DNA of 64,000 nucleotides from Gnetum montanum (taxonomy: Eukaryota > Streptophyta > Gnetopsida > Gnetales > Gnetaceae): assembly GCA_015680685.1 (NCBI GenBank), contig MNCI01035680.1, positions 76,823 to 140,822 on the forward strand. The letters are read 5' to 3'. The stretch's first letter is position 1. The number at the start of each line of letters is the position of its first letter. Position numbers and translations under genes: made by a program. Shown piece by piece: positions 12,091 through 23,904 of the stretch. The notes under the pieces were generated by a model, which had not been told where the DNA came from, did no database searches, and saw nothing but the letters and a program-made list of their open reading frames with translations.

Positions 12091-12285
12091 CAGAGAGAGG
12101 AGAGGTTGGACCTTAATGAGAGAGAGCTGACCCCAATATGAGAGAGAGGTTGGCCTTGATGTGAGAGAGAGGATGGCCCCCAATGTAAGAGAGAGACTAG
12201 CCTTGATGTGTGAGAGAGGCTAGCCTCGATAAGAGAGAGGGGCTGGTCCCCAATGTGTGAGAGAGGTTGGCCTTGATCTATTCAC
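12091..12285. repeat. Minisatellite, about 25-30 bp unit
   Basis: The unit resembles GAGAGAGGTTGGCCTTGATGTG, repeated about seven times with length and base variation (GAGCTGACCCCAATAT, GAGGATGGCCCCCAATGT and similar). It lies inside the LTR relic. Confidence 0.75.
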
Positions 12286-12470
12286 CACATCTCCACCACC
12301 CGAGTTGTTATGTAACTCTCGTAACACCTGGGACCACCACCCCACATTCTTCACATTTACCTATAACACTTGGGAGTTACACCTAGCACCATCCATTGTT
12401 AGTTATGGTCGATTATAATATGTATATGTTAAAATAAAATAAAATATTTTTGTTTAATTATATCTTATGA

Positions 12471-12978
12471 CATGTGGTAGTTTAAAGTTTATTAAAATCC
12501 ATGAAAGATCTTTGTTGCCGAGTTCTAAGAGTGATCATCCAAGATGNATAAATTTAGTTATGGCATTTGATACCATGAATCAAATGCACATTTTAATACA
12601 AACTTGTAGATTACATGATCACTGGCATATGCCAAGAACACTATTTATAATAGCATAAATATCTTAAACAATTTTGCAATTCATAAAACATTGTATGGGC
12701 AAACGCCAATATTCGTAAATATACGGACTTCTAAAGAAAATTGGGCTCTAGTTTTTGCATTCGAAAAGTTGTTTTGGTTTGAATGATTATGTGAGTATTA
12801 TTAAATCCACCAAACAATCAATTACATTGATTTTTGGATTCTTTCTAAATTTTATTAGTTGGATGGATTTTATGAATTAAGCCTAAGAAAATCTTGAAAG
12901 GACATCTTGGATGATCACTCTTAGAACTCGGCAACAAAGATCTTTCATGGATTTTAATAAACTTTAAACTACCACATG
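12471..12978. other. Exact 76-bp inverted repeat at two single-N joins
   Basis: Bases 12,471-12,546 and 12,903-12,978 are exact reverse complements, and each ends on its right at a single N (12,547 and 12,979). This is what results if the contig 12,548-12,978, which overlapped its left neighbour by 76 bases, was placed in the wrong orientation. A genuine foldback element would not be expected to end at both assembly joins. Confidence 0.75.
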
Positions 12979-13294
12979 NCTTTATTACAATAATGAGCTT
13001 TGGAAAATTTCTGGCTTTAAAATTATTAACATGGCCCCATGCCTAGCATGGGTGATGTTGGCATTAATATATATATATATATTGATTGAACAACTAGTTA
13101 TCGCTAATTAATTGGATCACCCACTTACAACAGAAAATTTCACATGAATCTATGTGTTGCCACCATTTATCTTGTCATACTTTGACTCTATTTCATCAAG
13201 ATGTGCTATCTCATGGCTATATTTTTTTTTACAATAACTTAATATTACTTTACAATCATGTAATGCAAATGACAACTGATGTGTTTTTCTAGAT

Positions 13295-15720
13295 GTGCAA
13301 GATAAAATCATGGATGCATGGACACTATTCGACCTACCCTTGAACCTAAATGGACCCCATGGCAATGTCAAAAAATCCATCAACTTGGAATGCCTAAACC
13401 TTGAGCCTAGGAGCCTTATTGACCATATAGTCTTGAGAGAGAATTCCCTAGAGTGGTCTGAATACATAGTTAAAGCCCTTGACTTAGAGGTTGGAGACAT
13501 CACAAAGGACCCTCTAGTGGAAATTTTAGTTACAACCTACAATGGTGAGGAAAAAACACTAAAATTGAGTTCCTCATTAGAACCTTGAATGACCCAAGAC
13601 ATTACTGAGGTCCTTCACAACAACATTTCCCTTGATCATACGAAGATATGCTAGGACTCAATCCATGTTTAGTGCAACATAATATCATACTTGACCCTAA
13701 TATCAAGCTTATCATACAAAAGGTACATAAAATCAGACTTGATCTAGCCTTGGATATTTGCAACGAGATCATGAAGTTATACTAAGCCAGTTTTATCCAA
13801 GCATAGATTATGTTGATTGGGTGTCCAACATAGTGGTAGTTCCAAAGAAAAAAAAAGAAAGCATACACATCTATATTGATTTTCAGAATCTCAATAAGGC
13901 AACTATTAAGGATGATTTCCCTTTGCCTAGAATTGATCAACTTATCAATACCATAATTGAACATGCCCTGCTGTCCTTTATGGTTGGATTCTCTAGATAT
14001 AACAACTTTACATGACTTTCATGACCCCTTGGGAAACCTTTTGTTACACTATGATGTGATTTGGTCTAAAGAATATGGGTCTAGCCTATCAAAGGGCCAT
14101 GACCTACATATTTGATGAGTGGCGAGGTACCCCTACACTCAACCATACGAATACGAGCGTTACACGTGCAATCCGGTCAAACTCCACAGACTATGTGCCT
14201 ATACACCTTATGGAATACCTAAGGTTAATCAGTCATTGTCTTCCCAAGCTCACTTGTATTTTTCACGATTGTATGTTTAAGTGAACTTGAGGTACATGAT
14301 TTTTATATCTTTTATGTTTTTATCGCCTATGCTAAGAGAGGAAAGGGTGAAGAGACTAAGTAACTAACTTTAACTAACTAAGCCTTAATTATCCTAGCAT
14401 CAATATCTGTTCCCACTTGCCGTTTCACACCTTGAACCAATGTAATGCTGCTGGGATTACCAAACGCTATTCGTTACTAGGATTACCAAGTGTAACGCAT
14501 GTGCTCGAAGCGGTCATACTAAATGCACTTAACTATGAGAGTTGAGGGTTGAGAGAGATTAATTCCTTAAGAAATCATTTAAAAAATTAACAATAATTAA
14601 ATCCTCATTAGCTTTGTCCATGTACTGCAAGGTTTATCCAAAAGTTCGTCTTTATTGCCGTACACAATTATGTGCTCAAGTACAGAATTGCTCGAATAAA
14701 GATCCATTCACTTTGGGACTCCTATTGTGGGCACATGGAAATTATTCTAACTCTGGAATGGAAAAATGGCAAGAGTTTGGATAAGGTCTCAATCTAGATG
14801 GAGAAACAAGGGAGAGCTGCCTCTTATTTATAGAACTGGCGGTGGGCTGCGATATCGCGTACGCAATATTGTGGCCCATGCGATATCACGTCCCATCAAT
14901 ATTCAATGATTACATGCTAGGCCTACTTAATGATTATGTTGACGATATAGCTATCAAATCCAAGGTAGCTAATGACCATGCACATGACCTCGATTAAGTG
15001 CTTCAACAATGCCTCAAGTATGAGCCTAGGCTTAATTCTAAAAAGTGCATATTTGGTATCAAAATAGGTGAAATTCTTGGTTTTATAGTGTCCAAGGTAG
15101 GGATACTTATCAATCTAGATAAAGTTAAGGCCATAACCAACTTAGCACCATCTAGTAACCTTAAAGAGCTATGAGTTCTACAAAGCATATTGCAATTTAT
15201 ATGCAGGTTCATCTAAAGGCTTACAGACAAATTGCAACCCATGCAACACTTGCTTAAGAAAAGAGTCCACTATGAGTGGACTGCCCAATGCCAAGAAGCC
15301 TTCATTAATATCCAAGAAGAGTTGGTCCAACTACCTATTATATACCCATGTTAGAGAGATAAACCATTTTACATCTACCTCACAATCTTTGACACATCTA
15401 TAGCCTCACTACTCTATCAAAAATTAGATGATGGAGCAAAACTACTTATTTGCTATCTAAGCCATGCATTGATAGCCTATGAGACCTGATACATAGATTT
15501 TGAAAAGCATTGTCTAGCATTGGTCTTCTCCTTGAAAAAGTGGAGACACTACCTCTTTAGAAGCCTAGTTAATGTTATATGTAAAGATAATGTAGTGAGA
15601 GCCATAACGACCAATATCTATGAGAGTAGTTGCATAGCCTAATGGAAGGTCATAATAGTTGAGTTTGACATGCATTACATCTCACAAGCCTCAACTAAGG
15701 GGAAAGTTATAGCTACATAA
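13295..15720 (+). pseudogene. Reverse transcriptase region (element II), split by a solo LTR
   Basis: The pre-RT linker occupies 13,295-13,750. From 13,758 the RT finger reads SFIDYVDW-like then SNIVVVPKKKK, IDFQNLNKATIKDDFPLPR and HALLSFM. Further on MTPWETFCY and QRAMTYIF appear. The reading then jumps over the LTR insertion to NDYM and the catalytic YVDD at 14,935-14,946, which is intact. The connection domain follows (KCIFG, GFIVSK, FEKHCLALVFSLKKWRHYL). Frameshifts and stops at TGA (from CGA-type positions) and TAA/TAG break the frame repeatedly. Confidence 0.85.
14113..14898 (-). repeat. Solo LTR of the element III family inside the RT of element II
   Basis: The plus strand begins TGATGAGTGGCGAGGTACCC and ends TCCCATCA, the termini of the element III LTRs in reverse orientation. 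It is flanked by a perfect 5-bp duplication ATATT (14,108-14,112 and 14,899-14,903). Removing it rejoins the RT reading across TAC ATA TT|C AAT. No interior sequence remains, so it is a solo LTR formed by LTR-LTR recombination. Confidence 0.93.
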
Positions 15721-15789
15721 CTAATGACTTCCCTAGTTGAGGATAACGCAATTATCGATCCTGAGTTCCCTAATGATCATGTTAACATT

Positions 15790-16260
15790 GTCAATGAAGT
15801 ATCCAAAGGATATGAGATAATCATACACTTTGATGGTGCTTCAATTGCTCCAAGATCTGGTGCCATTGTTGTCATAACACTACCCTCTAGTGAGATCCAA
15901 GCTTTTGGCTATCACTTCCAATTTCCATGCGCTAACAATGTAATAGGTATGAAGGATTAATCAGAGGGATGATGGTAGCTTGTAATCATGGGATTAGATG
16001 CTTAATGATAAAAGGTGATTCACAACTAGTGGTCAACTAGGCCAAAGAGGTTTATGCATGCAAGGCTAAACATTTACAACCATATTACAACCTAGCTAAA
16101 GCACTCATATCACAACTTATTGATGTGGGCATTCAACACATTCCTCAAGGTGAAAATATGCTAGTCAATGCTATCACAACCTTGCCCCTAAATATGACAT
16201 TGAATGTGCTTAGCAAGATGCCTTCCATAACAAAAAATTGTACTCTCCCCATCACCTAGA
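15790..16260 (+). pseudogene. RNase H domain (element II)
   Basis: The segment reads IIHFDGASIAPRSGAIVVI at 15,810-15,870, the first strand of a gypsy RNase H with its catalytic aspartate, followed after a frame change by GLIRGMMVACNHGIR and IKGDSQLVVN, which holds another catalytic aspartate. It would remove RNA during reverse transcription. Stops interrupt it. Confidence 0.75.
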
Positions 16261-16415
16261 ACACTGAAGGCATCTCTATAGCCACTATTGATGATGCCCC
16301 TCAACAAGACTAGTACGATGATATCAAGTTTTATTTAATGCACGATGAACCTCTGCAAAACTTTATTGTCTCCCAAAAAGGCACAATATGCAAATAGTCA
16401 AAAAAGTACATCATT

Positions 16416-17538
16416 ATGGTTGATAACACATTATGTCAAAAATTCTATGATGGCATATTGCTAGTGTACATGGGAGGAATAGAAGCTCATACAATCCTCA
16501 AAGAAGTACACAAGGGTATATGTGAAGGTCATATAGAACCTAAAGCCATGGCCTCAAAGATTAGATGTTTAAGATATTATTGGTCCTATATGGAAAGTGA
16601 TTACCTACAAAAATTTAGGACTTGCGATATTTGTCAATGGTATAGTAACCTAATACACATGCCCCCTGTTGAACTATATACCACTTAGGTCACATGATCA
16701 TTTCAATGATGGGTACTAGATATAGTTGGACCTATAACACCAAAATCCTCTGTAGGGCATAGTTTCATCATCACCACAACTGAATATTTTACCAAATGGG
16801 TTGAAGTGGCCCCTCTTGTAAACAACATCACAACAAGTTTGCAAATTCATCTTAGATAACATTGTATTCCATTTTGGCCTACCATTAACTATCATCATAG
16901 ACAATGAACCTCAATTTAGTAGCCAAGAAATGCAAGCCTTTTGTTGATAGTTGAGCATTAAACATTCCTTTTCATCACCCTATTACCCTCAAGCCAATGG
17001 CTAAGCTAAAGCTAGTCATATGGTCATTATAAACCTTCTAAAGAGGATGCTAAGTAATGGTAAATTCAAATGGCACAAATAGCTATTTTACGCACTTTGG
17101 GCATATAGGACTACCTTTAGGACTACAACTAGAGCTACACCATATAGCTTGGTTTATGGATTGGAAGTTGTTTTTCCTCTTGAATTATAGGTTCCATCCT
17201 TAAAGGTAGCTTTGTCTAACTTCATCAACAATGATTAGAATAAGGGGTTGCGTATCATTAATCTCAACTCAGTGGAGGAACAATGGATACACTTTCTTAC
17301 CAACATCAAAAGATATTAAGAAGGGTAGAAACAATAATACCTACATAATCTTAACATGCAAAAAGTCAAGGAAGGAGACCTTGTCCTCAAGCCTATTCAC
17401 GAGCTTGTAGCCAATTTGGAAGGACATTTCTTGGTCACCAAAGCCTATTACAATGGAGCATTTAGATTAGTGTACCTAGATGAAAATGAATTGGCCAACT
17501 CAATCAATCATTCCTATCTCAACCCATATTACATCTAA
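16416..17538 (+). pseudogene. Integrase (element II)
   Basis: The N-terminal zinc finger is visible in 16,416-16,688 (VHKGICEGH ... RTCDICQW). The catalytic core shows LDIVGPITP (first Asp near 16,719), IIIDNEPQFSS (second Asp at 16,900) and YYPQANG. The third acidic residue falls exactly 35 residues after the second Asp, at 17,008-17,010, but the codon is AAA (Lys) where GAA (Glu) is expected. The C-terminal part has VKEGDLVLKP and GAFRLVYLD up to 17,538. Stops and the E-to-K change mean it is inactive. Confidence 0.85.
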
Positions 17539-17886
17539 CATTGACATGTTTTCTTGTAGCCTTTTTTTTGTCATTGTTTATAGGTTTGAACACATGATTG
17601 ATATCAATGATTGTGATAGTCTTCAACAAGTGAGCCTGTGTGACCTCTTATCTTTCTTTTTGGCATCTCAAACACTGTAAACTATGTACAAATTCACTAG
17701 AAAAAATACAACCCTTTCTTGTATCTACTAACTGTAAACAATTATGGCCTATGTTTATTTACCAACTCATGAAGACTTAGCCAAATTCTTGTAATCACAT
17801 GTACTCTTTGACTATTTTATTGTTATCTTGGAGTTGTGTTTGTAGGATGAAGCCTCAAGTCACTACAAAGGTACGACTCATTGTAG

Positions 17887-18007
17887 NNNNNNNNNNNNNN
17901 NNNNNNNNNNNNNNNNNNNNNNNNNNNNNNNNNNNNNNNNNNNNNNNNNNNNNNNNNNNNNNNNNNNNNNNNNNNNNNNNNNNNNNNNNNNNNNNNNNNN
18001 NNNNNNN
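17887..18007. other. Assembly gap (121 N)
   Basis: A continuous run of N. Content unknown. Confidence 1.
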
Positions 18008-18191
18008 TCATTTGATGAAGATTCAAAAACAAAACCAAGTTTATTGAATGTAACACATCTCATTTAGTAAGAAAGCAAAGCTTAGCCTTGGCAACAAAAC
18101 CCAATGAAGGTTTTACTTCCAAAAAAATGAAAAGGGAAGCAAATGCCAAGGAAACAAAAAGGACAATGTAGCCTTTAGATAAGCAAGTTAA

Positions 18192-18227
<36 letters not shown>

Positions 18228-18228
18228 G
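18192..18228. repeat. (CT)n microsatellite
   Basis: A dinucleotide run with one TAT interruption near its right end. Confidence 0.9.
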
Positions 18229-18982
18229 CATAGAAATGAGAGAGAGTCAAGTGGCCAAAGAAACCTTGTTACAAAGTGTTGGTTTCTCCTTACATTACCA
18301 AGTAACCAATATTTCATAGCATAAAAACTTCCTCACTTAGCAAGCATGTCATGGTCTTTTCAATAGCCATGATGTCAACATTTGAAATTCCTTGTTAATC
18401 TTCCCTTGATAACCAATATAACCTCTACCTCATCCTAAGTTCTTAAACATTCCATTATGACCTTATCTCATCACTATTAGTACTTCTTGGCATGGTTTTA
18501 TAGCTACAAAATCAATTGTGAAAATGAAATGTTGGTGATGCCTTTGTGATGGTGTTTTGAATTTTTTTTTGATGTTTTTCAAGTCAATCCTTAAAACATC
18601 AACAAAGAAGGGCCAATGAAATACCTCAAGGAAAACTTCATGTTATGATGTAAAGGCTCGTAGCCCAAATTTCTATTGTAATTTGGTGAAAATAAAGGTA
18701 GATATAATTACCTTATTTTTCCAAATATCTTGTATTGTGACCTTGTCCTAATAGTTCCAAGGGATTTCTTAATGTAAAAAAAAAAAGGATTTGTAGCCCA
18801 CAAGCTACAAATCCCACACATCTCAGCTTATGAAGGTAAAAAATACTTCATAGTTCATAAGTGTCATGTACTCTAGCTTATGTAAGGATAAAGAATGCTC
18901 CACAAGCTACAAATTCAATGTATGCTAGCTTGTGAAGGTTAAAGAGGCTCCATAGGCTATGAAAATTTGACATTCTTACCTC

Positions 18983-19378
18983 ATATGATGGGCATCTTAG
19001 GCCCACATGATGGGAAACGTGTTAGACTTAGGTAGCTCCACATGATGGGTGATGAAACTCCACATAATGGGTAGTATGTGAGGTTAGTGTGTGGGATCTG
19101 GATAGCTCCACATGATGGGCAATGTAGCTCCACACAATGGATAGCATGTGGGACCTGGGTAGATCCACATGATAGGTGATGCAACTCCACATGATGGCCA
19201 ACGTGTGAGACCTAGGCAGCTCCACGTGATGGCCAACATGTGAGACCTTGGAAGCTCCACATGATGGATGATTTAGCTCCACACAATGGGCAACATATGA
19301 GGTTAGCATGTGGGACGTAGAAAACTCCACATGATGGATGGTGTAGTCTCACACCATGGCCAGCATGTGAGACATGGC
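18983..19378. repeat. Minisatellite with CTCCACATGATGG units
   Basis: About fourteen degenerate units share a core like CTCCACATGATGGGCAA, alternating between short units of about 25 bases and longer ones of about 35 bases ending GTGTGAGACCTAGG. The repetition creates Cys/His/Ser-rich open frames on the minus strand (for example 19,028-19,330) that are artefacts of the repeat. Confidence 0.85.
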
Positions 19379-20787
19379 CTTCAGTCTACATGCTGCACTT
19401 TTACTAGGAAGCCATTCATGACACTTGAAATTGTAATAGATGTAAGTGTTACCGATTCAAATCCTATAAATGCTAGATCCAAGATCACATTTAGGAATTC
19501 TGGGAGGGTAATTTTCATAGCAATCACTTGGTAGAGATTTGGTAGTGAATTTTAGCAACATATTGGCAACACCATACATCATTGATTAGGAGAGTTGTAG
19601 GATTGTAGGTTTTGCATAGGACACACTCTACTAGCTACATAAGATTTCAATAGATATATTGATTTTCTCAGGCTTTTAAGCCTTGATTTGTACTCTAAAA
19701 CCCCTCATTTTCATACTTATTAACATTTACTATTTAAAATAAGATTTATCACTATTCTTGTTTGACCTATTATTCTCTTGTTTCATTTATCCTTATATTC
19801 AATGTTGTAATCTTGTTTTACAAAATTTTACCACATTTTACTTGCATTTAAATGAATTTGGTAAGAAACTTTCCAAGTACATGGGTGATCGACAAGACCA
19901 CCCATGGTGCTCTGGATCCTTTTCAAGGCCTTTGAATTCATGAGTTGAACTATTTTGTATGAAATCTTTCAATTTTCCAATGTCAAAAGTTTTCATTGTT
20001 ACATCTGTGATACACACCGGTTTTCCTTTTGGTGCTAGGCATATATTGAACTTCAACTTCATTACTTTTCTTCTTCCTTAGGCACCATTCGGTAGGACTA
20101 AGAGCTTCTTCTTCTTTCACTCATTCTCTTACTTCCAACTTGAATATTTCTTCCATTCGTACTTTTATGAATCACTACTTTTCGTAATCATATGACTTAT
20201 GAATCCTTTCTTTCATTGTTATTCCAATGTCACTTTTTCATCTTATGGATTTATATTGTTATTATCTATTATATGCTTCTTATATTCTCCTAGTATCTCT
20301 ATTCATGAAGTGTGAACTTGGGATCTTTTGTATCTTGTGAGGAGTTGTAACTCTTGATGAGTCATTATAATCTTTCATAAATAATATTGGATTAAGTTAA
20401 GAAACTAATGATTATATCTTGACTTAAGAGAATGTTCTAACACTCCCATTCAAGCATTAGTTTCTTCACTTAATCTTTTATTTTTGAAAATTAATTAATG
20501 ATCAAATTCTTCCTTTACTTTAATAGATTTTATACTTAATTTTTTTTCTCCCATTGACTTATGAATTCGGAAACATGATTATTATTATTTTCATAATGAT
20601 TTATTCAATTGTTCTCTTTTTACTTCATCTTGTAGTCTTGGTTACATTCTTTTTCTTTACTTTACTCACAACTCTTTTGATATATTCTTCATTCTTTACT
20701 TTGTAATATGTGATTTAGAGTTTGTTTTATCATCTTGGAAAAATATCATGAAATTTAAAGATTAAAATTGATGGTACTATCATCTAT
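19379..20787. other. Unassigned AT-rich DNA
   Basis: T-rich sequence without a recognisable protein. The stretch 20,330-20,480 (repeated GATTAAG and ACTAATG phrases, ACACTCCCATTCAAG) resembles LTR sequence, but I could not find both ends. Confidence 0.4.
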
Positions 20788-21618
20788 GTTCCTTGAGAAG
20801 AATATAAAGCTTTTATCATGTAACCTTAGTAAGGGTCTTCATTTACATGATCACACTATATCATATTTCAATTTTGGTAGCTAGGACATTTGTTAATATA
20901 TTTTACCTTTCTTTCCTTCTTTCTTTTATATGTAGGATACTTCCCCATTCTTTCTATATTTCATCATTATCCTCCACTAGTCTTATATCTAGATTGGGAC
21001 TTGGATTGTACTTGTATATAGTCAGAGCTACATTTTTTTTGTATGCTATATATCCTTAAGATTGGAATTCTTTTACTTTCTGCAATGGGTCTTGGTTAAG
21101 AGATCTAAGTATAGGGAATTATGTAAAAATTTTGTATAAAATGGGAACATGATTTGCATCCATCCCTTAGTACTTATAACTTGGAGTTTCAACATTAGCT
21201 ACTGAAACTTGAAAAATATTTTCTACTATATCTCATTCTCATCTCAATAATTAATCATGATTTGATTATTTCTTTAATTGCTCTTTTTATTTTCCATTTA
21301 GCATGTAGGATCAATTTTTTATTTTTGGAAAGAAAACTATTGGTTGATATATTCTTTCTCCTTGGTTCTTTAGTGGTCTAATAGATTCTCCATCTTGTAG
21401 CTTAAGTAGGAAAATGATGTAGATTGGTATCCTTAGTAGCAGGTTGTAGACTCAAATTCTTGTGTATCTTGTTGGTACTTCACTCCTTATTATCTTTCTT
21501 AACTAATCATTTTCCATGTGTTTTATTATTATCTTAACTTCTTTTAACTTTAATTGTTGTTACCATGATAATTTTCTTGCAGTCATTTCCTTTAATATTT
21601 ATTATTTTTGGTAATGTT

Positions 21619-22473
21619 TGTTGATAAAACCATTTTTTGTAAAGATGTGATATTGTATCAACGATATTGTAGATCATTCTATGTAATTGATTCAATGTCT
21701 TAGGATCTATGCAACCCTATAAATACCAACACTTGGATGCACAATCAACAACTTTTCATTCCAACACTTAGCCGAACTCTTGCAATTTCATTTTGTAGTT
21801 GAGCAATAGAGTGAATGCCCGCAGTGTGGTGTTAAGCAATCAATCAAAATCTTTATTTGAGTAAATTATTCTTGGACATAGTTTATGTGTGGCAATAAAG
21901 ATTGAAATTGTTTCTCATCATTCCAGCATCCACTTAGTTTTTTTATGTTTCCTTAGAATAATTTTCTTGCTTTCTTAGTCAATTATTTACATTTTAAGCA
22001 CTTTACACTTTACATGTTATTAGGAAGTAGAATGGATACGACTAGTTTTGAGCACTAAGTGTAGTTATTTGGTAATCCAATAGTGGCATTGCTTGATTTA
22101 CTTAGTAATAATTCCACTTGATAATCCAAATGAGTCCAAGGCATGCATGGTAGATTAGGACTAGATATCCATTGTACTAGGCTAAGATAGATTTATGTTT
22201 TCATAGTTAACTAGACTTAGATTTTAATCTCATCTCAATTATGTTCACAATTAGGAGTATTAAGAGCCTTACAAAATCAACCATTCATATGCCTCACTAA
22301 GAGTTAAACCATAAACTTGAACTCTATTAACTCGAAGTGGGAAGACAACGATCTTGAACTTAACATCAATTACTAGCATAATTACACTGTCTATCTTATG
22401 AATTACAATCTAGTCGCATGCAAACACTTGTGACTTATATGGTAGAGTGTTGGGATACCTTCACTGCTCATCA
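21619..22473 (+). repeat. Solo LTR inside LINE copy 1
   Basis: It runs from TGTTGATAAAACC to CACTGCTCATCA in the plus orientation and has the LTR landmarks of the element III superfamily: a TATA-like CCTATAAATACC near 21,719, a poly-A-signal-like GCAATAAAGATTG, and a GAAGTGGGAAGACAAC block. LINE copy 2 is uninterrupted at the corresponding place (about 42,810-42,850), which shows that it is an insertion. I do not see a convincing target duplication (ATGTT on the left, TTTAT on the right). Confidence 0.75.
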
Positions 22474-22848
22474 TTTATAGTGGTACTTCAAGTTTATTTT
22501 ATTATATAGATCTTCCACAATCTTCTAGATTCTTTGCATGGATCCTCTATGGTTATTTGAAGTCATCTTTACAATATATTTGTTCAACTTCTCCTTTACT
22601 TTTATTACCTTTACAAGATTTTTTCTACTTTTTTTTGAGGGGGTAATGAATCTAAAAAAAATGACTAATAATATTAAATTTTTTTTCGGGTACATCAAAT
22701 CAATGAAGAAAGAATCTAAAGAAAAATCCCAATAGTTTTGGGGGTGCCTTTTCAAGTTTTCATTCTTATAATCAATCTTGAAAATATTTTCTCTTAGATA
22801 GAAAAAGGATCAAGTCTTGCTCTTGTTCAAAAGTACCCTCATAGGTTT

Positions 22849-23728
22849 CGATGAGTGACAAGGTACCCCTACGCTCAACCATATGAATATGAGTGTGTAC
22901 GTGCGATCTGGTTGAACTCCATGGATGGACTAGTTGTGGCACCTAGATAGTTATACATTGATTGTAGTTTGCTATCTTCCCACCTGGACTAGTATTCCCC
23001 TTGTCACATATGATTTAGTCTAGAGTGAGGTGTATGATGTGGTTTCTAATACTATGCTACTCCTAGAGACAATGAGAAATAACTTGATTAAACTAAAAAG
23101 CAATAGGAAATAAAATATAAGCTAGCCTAAGTGCGATGAGCATCCATCCTTAATCATCCATATGCATCTTGGACTTCATGTACTACTTCTGGTATTACCA
23201 ACCGCACATCACTCGAAGCACTACTTGATACATTACTAGGTTACAATGTAGTTACACTTAAATGTTTGTGATTAAGATGTACTCATTTCACGTTAATAAC
23301 AAGAATAGTAAAAGATGATAAAAGAAATATTAACTAAGAAAAAATAAATAATAATTAATAATTAAACAATTAGAAACTAAGTGAATGCTACAATGATGGA
23401 GTAATATCGATCTTTATTGTCGATTGTGTGTGTGTGTCCAAGTAGAACACACTTGAATAAAGGCTCCATACAATTACAAGCATCACATTGCAGGCATGCA
23501 CTAGGAAAAGAACTGAAAGCTAACTAAAAATTTACAAAAAGACTTGACCTAAAGATTTATCGAAAAGAGACTCCTCCTTGTGCACCTGAGTGCTATATTT
23601 ATAGGCCAACACAAGAATCAATATATCGTGTATACAATATCGTGTCTAGGTTGAGATATTGGGTACCTGATATTGTGTACTCGATATCACATACCTGATA
23701 TCGGGGCCTGGCAAACCACGATTCATCA
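22849..23728 (-). repeat. Element III-A 3' LTR
   Basis: It begins CGATGAGTGACAAGG (first base of the usual TGATGAG changed) and ends GATTCATCA on the plus strand. The TA-rich end near 23,590 carries the complement of TATAAATA. The cluster of GATATC-like palindromes at 23,637-23,703 lies next to it, matching U3 of the other copies. Confidence 0.88.
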
Positions 23729-23904
23729 TACACCCACAACTAAATAAAAACTTATCCTCGAGTTAAACAAAGTGAGGAAGAAGTTCATTCAATTACAAAT
23801 AGTGGATAGGTATGGGATTATTGAATGACAATGGACTGTTTCATGCTGTAGTATGGGATTAACAAAAATTTGGACATAAACACAAAATACAAAACTTGTG
23901 GAAC

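Larger units (their letters stand above)
11438..13063 (-). repeat. Relic LTR of the element I / miniature-element family
   Basis: It opens with TGTTGATGCATAAGAAAAACTC, the complement of the LTR end at 46,260-46,313, and contains the AGGATATTATTGCCTA segment complementary to the CTAGGCAATAG block there. It ends near 13,025-13,063 with GGCCCCATGCCTAGCATGGG, the outer end shared by element I LTRs. Between these lie a GA microsatellite, a minisatellite and a suspected inverted contig, so the limits and continuity are uncertain. No matching partner LTR is seen nearby. Confidence 0.5.
13295..17538 (+). mobile_element. Element II: Ty3/gypsy pol remnant
   Basis: On the plus strand the order pre-RT linker, RT, RNase H, integrase zinc finger, integrase core, integrase C-terminus can be followed over about 3.4 kb once the solo LTR at 14,113-14,898 is set aside. 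Gag and protease are not recognisable upstream and neither LTR is identified, so this is a truncated copy. Many in-frame stops (TAG, TGA, TAA) and several frame changes make it a fossil. Its pol parts are what element I lacks, but it is too degraded to act as a helper. Confidence 0.85.
17540..18982. other. Unassigned DNA with sequence gap and microsatellite
   Basis: No gene is recognisable. It holds a 121-base run of N at 17,887-18,007, a CT microsatellite at 18,192-18,228 and, at 18,780-18,970, imperfectly repeated phrases (AGCTTATGAAGGTAAA, CCACAAGCTACAAAT). The 3' LTR of element II, if present, could lie here but I found no partner copy. Confidence 0.45.

Noticed and set aside
12471-12978. 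Inverted repeat as a MITE
   Set aside because: The arms are exactly identical and end at assembly Ns, which fits a misoriented contig better than a transposon.
19028-19330. 100-codon Cys/His/Ser-rich open frame on the minus strand
   Set aside because: It lies entirely in the minisatellite and simply translates the repeat unit.
18983-19378. Regular repeats considered as a CRISPR array
   Set aside because: Units are contiguous, degenerate and variable in length, with no unique spacers, in a plant genome.
20330-20790. Possible copia LTR left of LINE copy 1
   Set aside because: Composition is suggestive, but no terminal repeats, primer site or partner copy could be found.
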